Source of the DNA: Porites lobata
Taxonomy: Eukaryota > Cnidaria > Anthozoa > Scleractinia > Poritidae
DNA length: 64,000 nt
Direction of reading: 5' to 3'
Assembly (NCBI GenBank): GCA_942486035.1
Contig: CALNXK010000319.1
Coordinates: 313,443 to 377,442 of the forward strand
The number at the start of each line of letters is the position of its first letter. The stretch's first letter is position 1. Below the pieces are notes generated by a model. That model worked only from the letters and a program-made list of their open reading frames with translations, was not told the DNA's origin and made no database searches. The translations under genes were made by a program, and so were the position numbers. Shown in pieces: positions 44,601-56,600 of the stretch.

Positions 44601-47600
44601 GCAATCAGCTAGCATTCTACCTTGTCTTTTTAAAAAGTGTGTAAAATACTGACCAGTTTTCACTTTCTTTGTTGCAGACTTGCTGGAAAAGGTAATGGAG
44701 TCGTGAATAAACAGTTTCCTTTGAATTTTGGATGTAATAATTCATAATTAAAGTTTGAAAGCCGAATTCAATAATTGTTTTATTATTCATCCAAAATATT
44801 TTTAAGTTCTTAACAAGCTTACCTCCTTGTAGACTTCCTTTTAAACTTCGGCCTATTTTGGGGCACAGTTTCAGGATATAAACACAGGTTCTCTTTAGTC
44901 TATTGATCGATTGTCTATTGTCCATGTAGCCTCATTTCCAGTCAAATATTCCATTGATCAACCTCGTTTCCAACCAAGTGTACCATCAAATCAATGGTAT
45001 ATTGCTCGCATCTTTCAAATATGGTAAGCACCATTTTGGCTTGGAAGAACTGCTGTGGGATTGGAGCCAATCAAAAACGGCAAAATGTTTTGAATGAATA
45101 ATAATTATCAAGATGCTATTGTTATAATAATGTTATAGTTTATCTTAATTTCTCCATACACTTTTCATTGCGTTTAGTCTCGTGTGGTTCACCAAGCTCA
45201 AGGGGAGAGGAATTTTCACATTTTTTATCACCTTCTTTCTGGAGGATCAGATGAACTTCTTGGTAAGCTGTACCAGTGAGCTGTTTCTGAATATTTTGTC
45301 TAAGAAGCCACACTTAGTATTCAGTGAGACTCAATTAATTCCGGCAAACATATTGTTCTTCTATATGAGAAGATACATTTCAGGGGCATGGCCAGCCTAT
45401 AGACTTGTAGGCCCGGGCCTAAACAATTTTTGGTTTGATCACTCCAGGCTTGTAGTAAATTATGCGTTGTTGGGTTGAGCTAAAAGAACGTTGGTGGGGT
45501 CAGTGCGTACTAGTCATGCGTGCAATTTTTAGGATATGTGGAAACGAAAGTCATCCAGGCCCACAACTAGTCGAAAAGCTGGCTACGCCGCTGTATTTAA
45601 ATGGCAAATTGAGTACTGCACGGCTTAAGTTGTCTCCTGTTGATCTTCAGTCAAGTTCACTTGCAAGGGAGAGCATCCATTAGAGGTACACATCATCATC
45701 ATTATCTTGGTTTCTTTCCCCGCACTCAGCACGAACAAACGTTTTCCCTTTTAGGAGTTCTAGGGTGGACTAGGGGACTTCTTCTTAGTTACAGAATTGA
45801 CCGAGTCCTTCCTCCGCGCCCCAAAACAGTTGGCCGAGCAGGAGGCAGCGTTCCTGATTGGCTGGGGCCTCCAGATTACAAGTCCAGAGCTCTAAGTTTA
45901 AATCCCACCTTGACCGCTAGCTGGATTTGTTCTCTGTAGTCCCGGGTTCAAATCCTGGGCCATGTTTGTAAAATAGGCAACTGGTTCGCCTACTAACAGT
46001 TGAGATTCATAACCTTGTTATTTTCGTTTTGAATTATTTGTTTTATTGTCCCTGAAAAACCCGCTAAAAGGAGAGAATAATTAAGTATTTGTTTAAATTA
46101 AATTAATTTGTTGCTCACATTTCTGTGACCAAGATGGTTTTACGTTTTTTCTCAACTCAACCTTCAGCCTGAGTCAGATCAGGCCTTCCCAGGCTTAGGG
46201 GTTATGAGAGAGGAGATTTGAGGTGGGAGGTGGGAATAGTGTTTCCTATTTATATTCACGACTAAGAGACGGGAATGGGTGTGCAGCTCGAACTATGGAG
46301 CCTGAGTGTTTAATGCCGTCCAAATGACATACAAAGTTCAACATCATAACTAAAGAATGGTAAACAAATATTCCTAAATAAAGTCACTCAGGCTAAACCA
46401 TTCACGTGCGCCGCCTGATACGAAAACCCAAAAAACCCAATGGGAAAAAATTGGGAACGTATTCCCCAACCGATGCGGTCGCACAACCTCTGGGGGTTAA
46501 AGGTAAAAAATCAATCGATAGATGAATAAAGTAAGGTATAAAAATAAAATTTGATAGTTCGAGAGCTGAGATGAATACATTACAACTGTCAAAACCTTAT
46601 ATACCTTACAACAATAGGGTCAATTAAGGCCATAGCGGCTCACGTGCGTTCATACCAATAGGAAAGTATTTACATTCTCTGTCCCTGCCACTACGTTTAG
46701 CTCCGCCGAATGTAAATACATTTCTTTCCCTTTGATATCTTCACTTTTTGCCTCTCTCTTCGCCCTTTCCACCAGAAACACCTGATCTGACTCAGGCTAC
46801 TGAACCTCCAGCTTGGATGAACAAAGACTGATTTTTGGCTAGTCTCTGTCAGTTTCTCTACAAGTCCAGCATGGTTTAGACTATGAGTAGTCCCCATTTT
46901 TCTTCAGGGATAGTAGAGCGAGTGAAACGCGAGCGCGCGTCAAAATCACCCCACGCGGGAAAGGCCATCCTGCTGCGTCTCGCTTTTCTCGCGTGGGGTG
47001 ATTTTCACGCGCACTCCCGTTTCGCTCGCTCTACTATCCCTGAGGAAAAATGGGGACTACTTGAAGTCTAGCATGGTTGACCCTGTTGGGGACTGGAGGC
47101 CCAGGTGGCACCACCTTCAAAAGTACTGGGGACTTATTTATTCTCGTTGACAAACAACCCTAAGAGGAAAATGGAACTATTATTATTAATTTAAACAAAA
47201 ACTGTGTTTAAACTTTTGTTCTCTTTGCAACAGGTAAACTACACCTTGAAAGAGATTGCAACACATACAATTACCTTAATGAAAGTGGATGCACAAAAGT
47301 TGCTACGATTGATGACAGGAAAGATTTCCTTATTGTTGAGGTATGTATTATGGGCTTTGTAAAATGTGTACATTATATTTCCCACCTGAATGCACTTAGT
47401 GAACTGTCAATGCCTTTAACATAAGTGGATGGGGCTAGTTTTAAAAGAAACTTTATTAGCTCTGTCGTAAGGAGAGGTGGGGGGGACGCAACATTTTTTT
47501 TTCGTCTGTAAATTTAAGAGATTTAAAGGCTAACGGATCAATGCTACCTCTTTGTCAGAACAAATCGCCCTGATCATAGACTACGAGTAGTCCCCCATTT

Positions 47601-50600
47601 CTCCTCGGGGATAGTAGAGCAAGCGAAACGCGAGCGCGCGTGAAAATCACCTCACGCGAGAAAGGCGAGACGCGGTGAGTGGCCTTTTCTCGCGTGGGTT
47701 GATTTTCACACGCGCTCGCGAATCTCTCGCTCTACTATCCCTGAGGACAAATGGGGGACTACTCGTAGTCTACCCTGATCATGGTACCTAATTTTCAGAG
47801 ATGCAACTCAATTATAAAATATTGTGTCAGGACAAAATATAGTGTCCTCAGGCCTGTGATATCATAGTCATTATCGACAGTCCGTAGTCTGAGAAAACAG
47901 CCGCCTCCTGTCGACATTTCGTGACGCCATCACTGAGGAAGGAGCACAAAAGTTCCATACTGAGTACGTGTCACTACCTAGATATGGTTAGTGCTTCTTA
48001 TTGGTTGGTCACGGGGAAACCAGTGGTAGCGCGACAAAATGGATGTCGGCTGTTTTCTCAGTTTAGAGAAAAGCAGAATTAGCGTCTGTAGTTTTTGCTT
48101 CAGATTTAGCTGCTATTGGAGAGATTTAGAGCGGCAAACGTCAGATTCAAGTCGATAATTGCTCAAAATAGAAAATGAGCAGACATGTTGAAAATGCGTC
48201 CCCCAAAACAGTCCCACAATGCACTTTGAAACCATCTCGACCTGGTCTCCCGCCCATCCTCAAAGTGGCTAATTAACTGGGTTTCTGTAACAAATCTTAG
48301 TGTCAGCACAGCCAAAAGAAAAAAACATGGAGCAATTACCGGTACCCAGGCAAACAGAAAGTTATACCATTTACTTAGCGGTATGAGAGCATCTCATCAC
48401 AGCTATGTCAAAATAGAACCAACAGTGATTTGTTTGTGTTGTTTCTATTAGAGAGCGATGGATGTGGTTGGCTTCCGTCCTGATGAGAAAAGTTCAATTT
48501 ATTCTCTTCTGTCTGCTATCTTAAACTTGGGCAATGTGACATTTGATGAAGGCGATGACCATAGTGCTGGGCACGACTTTGTGTCTCTTTCAAATGGAAA
48601 ATGTAAGTTGAAGTCTTCAAATTATTTACTTTACCGATTCACACCCCCAAAAAACCTGTGACGATTCATGATTCTAGTACCACTTGTGACGTCATCAGGT
48701 TTAACGCTCAATATGTCTTTGATGTACTTGTAGCAAGGACTAGCCTAGCCTGCGAGCAAGCTCTCCGGGGCACTCTGGCGGCGGGCGGGAAAAGAAAGGA
48801 GAGCTTGCAACTACGTCTCTCTCTCTCTGGAATTTGAATTCCACCTCCAATTCCCCTGGGGCTCCCCATCGACTGAGCTGTCAGATTTCCGCCAATCAAC
48901 GCGAAGCGGAAACGAGCACGAATGTAAACAAACATTGAAAAACACGTGCCAAGGATAATGACGACATCACTTATGTCATCTCCGCCCATCAGCATTTCGC
49001 ATCGACTTTTTCGATGCAGATATTCAATTTTTTTGGGCATTTCCTTTGTGATTTTACTTGAAATTCTCTAACTCTTTAGATTTGGACTGGACTTGTGAAA
49101 TGTTACAGTGTGGTGCTCACTTACTACAGAACGCTCTGACGAAGAGAACTGTGGAAGCTGGAAATGAAAAGATGACCACCCCTCTAACAGCAGCCCAGGT
49201 GGGTGCCCAGCACTTTCCTGCCATTGCAATCATAAGGGGACATTCCTTCGTGGTGACCTGTTGTTTTGCCCACGAGTCGTTTCACTAAAGTCCCGTTCGC
49301 TAACGTCTTATATCGTTCCGCTAAGAAGCGAAACGAGCGCTGCGCATGTATATGCTTCGTTCTCTCAGCCATGATACAAAAAAGTGCGTTTCGCATGTAT
49401 ATGTCCTCGTTCTTTCAGCCACTGATCAGGCGAAAGCAGTTAACGAACTGACCCAACACGTACGCGAAACGACTTCAGAAGTTAGCGAAAACGACCGTAA
49501 ACCTCCTTCATTAGGGCAGTGGGGTGGGGGAGAGGGTTTTGGCTAAATCACTTGATATGTCTACAAAATATTTGCTGACCCCTTCCTACAGCGAACAGAA
49601 ATTTCACTCCCCATCCCCAGACTGCAACCCGACTATTACCCCTACAGGGGCTTACTGTCGTTTTGGTACACGTCGTTTCGATACAAGCTGAATCATGTAG
49701 TTAGTTTCACGTACCTGGCTTAAAGAACGAGGAATATGTTCGTATCGAAACGACTTTGAATGGAAACGACCAGTTTACGACCATGGTATCCCTATATATT
49801 GTAACTCCCCCCACACATCATTTTGCCGAACCTCCATGTGAAACTAATTGAAAGCCCCTAATATGAACCACTTAGGCCAAGGCCAAACGTCGAACGTTTA
49901 GTGAGACGGACCAAACTCTAATTTGGGTCGACCTAAATTAAGTTTAAGATAGTCTGTTGGGTCAGACGTCAAACTTAGGACGCGTCGAACCAATCAACTG
50001 AATCAGAGCAAAAAGCAATTTTAATAAATGTTTCCCCGAACGAGGCTAAATATACATTACCATAGAAATTTTTAATGTATTAGTTTAGTTCGTCGCATGT
50101 GAAGATCGACGTTTGTCCCGGAGACGATCTTCAGACGTTCTATATCCGTCTGAAGAAGACGGATAGAACGTGGTGGACGATCCAAACTCATTCAGACGAA
50201 CTCAACTGAGCCAGACCCGGTCGAACTTTTCATGAACTTAACTCACGAAGTTTGGTTCTTCTCACGAAAAGTTCGACGTCTGGCCTAGGCCTAACAATTC
50301 ATTTGATCATTCAGTCTCCATCCATTGTAGTATTGTTGTTTAGTCTGATGATTATCTTTTTCTCGTAGGCTTACTATGCACGAGATGCTCTTTCTAAAGC
50401 CACTTACAGACGGATGTTTTCTTGGTTAATCCAAAGAGTCAACGACAGTATTAAGGTGGCTCGATACAATAATTCTGTAGCGACACCTTCCATCTTTGAA
50501 TCTCTTATACTTAAAAAAATTGATCAGTTATAACACATGTATTAAACACCAACTTAACTAATATGATATTATTATTTGGGCGATCGGAATAAATATCACT

Positions 50601-53600
50601 TGGCAATGACGTCACAGCCCTTATCAACCTGAACTTTGGAAATGCTTTTCGCTTCGCATACTTTGGGTGCTTGTCTTCCCTCGTGCGAGGTTTCACAGAA
50701 ATCTATGAGAGGAAATTTTAGATATCTTGAAATTTCTAAAAAAGGTTATAAATTATACAAGAACTGAAGACTGGACTTAATGCAGACAAATTTGCTAATT
50801 TTTGGATGTTTCCGGAAAGGTTTTATCGCTCCTTCGTTTTGTAAATGACCCTTATACACTCTACAATCGGCTAAACGCAAGTAGACTTGCGCGATTTCGA
50901 AAAAAAACCGAAAACATGTGAATCGGGGTAAAACGCAATGCTGACCTCTTTTTGTAATTTCTAAGGCTACTTTCACGAAAACAGCGATTAAACCAAAATT
51001 CGGCGATAGATTTTCTTTAAAAACTTTCAGTGCTGCAATAGATCAGTGCACTATAAATTGCCCGATTTTCGTATCCATTGAAACATTTTAAGTTGCCTAA
51101 CGAAGGCGCAAAATTGAGTAGATATTGAAGCGATGTGATAGTTTTGGATAATTTTTTGCTTTGGGATTTCCAATTGTCTCAAGTTTAGCACAACGTCAAA
51201 TTCTCATGCAGCACGCAAGAATTTATTGCGGTTATCATCATCATCATCATTATCATCGTCATCGTTGTCACAGGATCGCCTCCACCACTACTACTAGCTC
51301 CGTCATCACCACTTTCAACAACACTATAACTATCATCATTGTCATCATCCATCATAAGAGCCACAATGTGGAAACCCTGTTATTAAACCGATTACTGACT
51401 TGCTTACTCATTCTCATCCTCCTCCTCCTCCTCCTCCTCCTCCTCCTCCTCCTCCTCATCATCATCATCATCATCATCATCACTACTATCATCTTCATCA
51501 TCATCGTCACCATTACCATCGTCATCATTATCATCACCATCATCATCACCGTCATCATTATCATCATCGTCATCGTTATCGTCACCATCATCGTCATTAT
51601 CATTATCATCATCATCGTCATCATCGTCATCATCATCATCATCATCATTATTATTATTATTATTATCATCATCATCATCGTTATCATCATCGTCATAACC
51701 ATCATCATCATCATCATTATCATTATCATCATTACCAACATTTATCATTATCAACAATCTTGAAATCATATTGGTCATGTTCATGAAGACGTTTCATACG
51801 TTATTATCTTTAGATGATAATAAACCAAATTTGTCATGTTAACTGATATTTAAGTTTCTATTTATCAGGTAAAAAAGAGGGGTAAAAGAAAAGTTATTGG
51901 TGTCCTTGACATTTATGGATTTGAGATATTTAAGGTATGAACCAAGAGTGATGAAAAATAACATTCTACTTTCTGTAAGTTTTTCTGCAATTCTTAACTT
52001 TGGCAGAGTCGGCATTTTCTTAGCAAAACTTTACATTTAAGTGTTTTTTCGAAGCTTTAGATTTAAATTTCTCCTAAAATAGAGTTGGAAATCATCATTG
52101 CCCTGGTTACAACAATGCTGAAAATGTTTAAATGACGGTGTTGCTTGTTTCAAGTCAGGTTTTAACTTCTGAATCTGGGACGTTTTCAGTTTTATACGAT
52201 TTTCACGACCTAGAATCCTATTGTTGTAGTTACTCGTGTTTGCCCTGGTATTAGGCGATCCCAAAATCACGAATGTTGAGAGCTTGTTTTACATTATACA
52301 GCATTTTACGTGTTTAGTCAAAAGAATTGATCTGTTTCCTTTCAGACTAACAGTTTTGAACAGTTTATCATCAACTACTGCAACGAGAAGCTGCAACAGA
52401 TTTTTATCGAGTTGACTCTTCAGTCAGAACAGGAGGAGTATGTTAGAGAGGTGGGAACACTCACGTGCAAACTACCAACCTACCCCTCCCCTAATTCAAC
52501 ATTTTGCCTTAAGTGAGAGGCTAGTGTTAACGTTGGATTAGGGGAGAGGTAGGTTGGTATTTTCCACTTATACTGGTCCAAAATCTGCTTTACTGTGTTT
52601 TGTTCCAATTACAGACTGTTTGAACTAAAATACGTTGAATTTCTTTGACAGGGGATTGAGTGGACGACCATAGAGTACTTTAACAATGCTATCATCTGTG
52701 ACTTGATCGAAAAGGTGGGTAGTGGCCAGTTGTCCTGTTCTGAAATCCTTTTCGCTCTGATAAGGCTGTGAGGGATTTTTACGCGTACTCACCAATGTGC
52801 TTTAGCCCCGTGCAAACGGACGCAACATCGTTGGCCAACAAGTCCCAACATTTTGCGTTCGTTCGCACACCCTGTTGCATGTAATTTGTAACTTTTTGTA
52901 ATCTGTTTACCGACGAAGCACTTAAGAGCTCTTATGAACTCGTTTAAACGTGTCCGTGCGTTCCAGATCGAGTTGGAATTTGGAAGTGTTGGTTTTTGAG
53001 GAGAGGGAAAAACCGGGGTACCCGGAGAAAAACCTCTCGGAGAAAATGAGAGAACCAACAACAAACTCAACCCACATATGGCGTCGACGCCGGAATTTGT
53101 ACCCGGGCCACATTGGTAGGCGAGTACTCTCACTACTTCGCCATCCCTTGCTTCCCCTGCGTCACCCTTGTTTCATGTTGTTGTGAGTTGTTGCGCAAAG
53201 TCTGAAACCGGTCAAACTTTTTAGCTACGTGCAAACGGACGCAAAGAACTCCCAAAAATGTTGCGTCCGTTTGCACGGGGCTTTACACTCTGTTTGATCG
53301 AGCTTTTGTAATGGTTCGATACGTTTATGGGCTCTGTTGTAAGCTTCTAATTGGAGAGCTTTAGATTCGAAGATGAGGACGACTACAGGTACGCGATTTG
53401 ACGGAAAGTTTTATCGCGTATTTCTCAAAAAAAAAAAAAAACAAGATCATTTTACGTTTCTGGGAAACTGCCTACCTACCCCTCCCCTAAGCCAATATTA
53501 ACACTTACTTCTCACTTAGGGCAAAATGCTGGCTTAGGGGAGGGGTAGGTGGGTAGTTTCCAAGAAACGTAAAATGATCCAAAAAATATATACTCCAGAA

Positions 53601-56600
53601 AGCTTCATTGTACTTTTGATTCACCAGAAAAATTAGCACTGTTATCTTTATCCTCTTTCCATCGCAAAATGATAAAACTTCTAACATTCGATAACTCGTT
53701 TCCGCCACTACGACATTCACGCTAAAACTCATAGTAGAATGATGATGGCTACCACGTTTTCCCGCCAAAATCATGATGACGCTGGTTCACGCGCGAGCAA
53801 TACTCAGAATTCTCGTACTCGTAGTCGTTCTCGCTTCCGAATCCAAAGCTCTCTACTATATGAATGCTTAGAGAGATCTAAAATTTGCCCTTGATTGTGC
53901 GTGTGGCTTCAGAGTGGGCTTCCTGTGGTATCACCGACTAGGCGTGGGTATTGCACTTGAGGCCACCTGTGTAACAATAAGCCCGTATTTCAAGAGGCTA
54001 TGTAACGCTATTTGCTGTGTTTTTAAAAAGCATCGACTGAATTCCAAAAATAATGATCCTGTTTTGTTGTTGAAGACCATATTTACCGTAAATCCTCTAT
54101 TTTTATCCCCCTCTCTAATAAGCCCCCGCCCTTTTCAGAGGAAGAAAGTTAATAAGCCCCCCTCCTCTCCCTTAATTATTCTTCACTGATAAATGAGAGA
54201 CTGTATTAATCAATTACGACTGTAAAACTTCGTGTGGACTGATCTGGGAAGTTTATTAACTAACTGGAAGTTCAGATTTGATTCTGACACTCAACTTTCT
54301 TGTTCTTGAACGTCACCACTTTGTATTCTAGTTCTTCATGGAGAACTGATACAATGGTCTTTTCTAACTTAACTAAGCCCCCCGTCTCTATTAAGCCACC
54401 CCCTCTAATGGGCTTGAAATAAATAAGCCCCCCGGGGGGATTGATAGAGGATTTACGGTAGGTATAGAAACTGTTTTTTGTCGTATGTTGTATCGAATGA
54501 CAAGGATGGAAATGCATTTTTTAAAATGCTATCACAGGGAGCAGAGGAGTTAAGTTTGAATTAGATAATAAAGAATCTCTTACCTCTTTGATTGATCTTA
54601 CCTCTCTCGCACTTCGTGCCTTGCTTCCGAAGGCAAACGAAAAAGCCCACGAGCGCTTCATTCAGCGGTTGTTATGTTTCAAAATAATGGCGGTCGGAAA
54701 GAAACGTTGAGCGAAAGGGAAGATCGAAGGGAATTTTTTAACGGTTAAACGACCCAGAATGATCACACACGGCTAACTAACACACGGAGAATTAACAGAT
54801 TACAGCAATCAAAGAGGTAAGAGATTCTTTATTATCTAATTCAAACTGAACTCCTCTGCTCCCTGTGATGCTATGCCTGCAGAAATCACCTAAAAAATTT
54901 TTGGAAGGTGCTCCCTGATAAAATTTGTTTCAAATCTTCTTCATAACCTTACAGGAGCATTTTGCGCATGGGTAAAGGTACTATGTAATGACTTCAGCAA
55001 AGAATTGGACCAAAACAGCAGTATCCTCGTAATAAAGCCCCTTTAATTTGCCACAGAAAATTCCTCGTTGAATTCATTGCATCACCTTTACTTATGTAGT
55101 CACCACCTATAATTCCTACAAATACATAGCCTGCGTAGCAAGCGTTTCCGTACGGTTTCAGCGCAAAGAAGGAGGAACGAGCGTCGAAGACCGCGTGAAA
55201 AATGGCGCAAGTATTAAAAAGAGCGGGGAGGGGGTGGGGAAGAAAGGTATCTCTCCGCTCGTTCCATTTCTCGCAGTGCCAAAACCGAAAATTCCGTTCC
55301 TCGGTAGACTGCGAGCAGTCTCTTATTTTTGTTTGCGAGGTTACTGCACGCGAATCCTAAGCACGTGAGTTGCGAATTAAGCTGCGAGCCACGAGAAATG
55401 AGGTCGTAAGCCCGAGAAGAAAAAATAACTCAATCCGTTATTGTAATAACAACGTCGTGGTTTGCAATCGCGCTGGATGAGATAAGAACTAGACGGATTT
55501 CAAGAGAAAAGGCTGACTGCAAGCAGTCTAGTTCCTCGGTCTTTCTGTGCTCCGAAACCAAACGGAAATGCTTGCTACGCAGGCTAACAAATACAATACT
55601 GTGTTACTTTATCTAATTTTTTTTTATTTTTAAGGTTAACGAGTTGTCTAATCTTTCTTAGTTTGATCAACTTTATGCTTTGTTTTAGAGCTGTTTCTTC
55701 CCTAGAAACTTTGGTTTGCGCAGAGCTTTGAGTCAAGACAACCTTGTTAGTTTTTTAATCCACACAAGTTGTACTGTGCACTTGAACTAATTCGTACTGC
55801 ACTTGAACTAATTCTTATCGTGGCAGTGATATTTTTAGATATTCGTCTTAAAAGGTTTTTATTTTTCCTTAGAGTCATGTTGGTATCATAGCTCTGCTAG
55901 ATGAGGAATGTTTGAGACCAGGAGAAGTGAGTAAACATTTTAAATGCTGTAAAATTTCCTTGATAATAGGTTCCGCTGGATTCCGCATCCAATAAAACAA
56001 AATTCTGATTCTTCATTTGATATATATCAATTTTTTTGGTTTTAATTCTAAGTGTCTATTTTACTCGTTTGTTATTCCTCCGATGGAAAACCCTTTGCGA
56101 AGGATTTGCCTTAGAAAACTTCGTGGAACCAGGGCCAGACTGGAGCCTTTTAGTTTAGCGAGTGCGCATCACTGAGGTTTGGTTAAGAATCAGTGATTTT
56201 CATGAGCGGCCCTCAATATTCAAATATGAACATTTACAAATGATTTCCTCCGATTTACCAGCTTGCAAAATTCACCACCAGCACCTGTGCCAGCAGAACC
56301 TTTCTTTCGCTTGCTCGATTTCAGAGTACTCCAGAAAGACCACCCTGCATGAATCGAGTAAGATAAAGATACGTATATATAGCTTCGTACCTAAAGCCCC
56401 TGCGCTTGCTACAGCGGGCTCAGTTATGACCATCGGAACTAGATTGACTAGTCCAGACTGCGGCAATGTGATTCAGGCAGAGCCTCTTTTTCTCATCCTT
56501 GATTAAGAGGAAGACAAAGGGAGGCGCACCTGGCTTGGATTTCCCCAATTTATGGCGTGGATACCTTATACTTAAGTTAGAGACGCTTCAGATTTATAGG

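Larger units (their letters stand above)
53998..55060. repeat. Segment paralogous to 11249-11630, carrying two insertions
   Basis: Host blocks 53998-54083, 54461-54532 and 54868-55060 line up in order with the uninterrupted copy in CDK5 intron 11. Confidence 0.65.

Noticed and set aside
51352..51786. Long ORFs on both strands (His-, Ile-, Asp-, Met-rich)
   Set aside because: They are readings of a trinucleotide array in an intron and are open in all frames.
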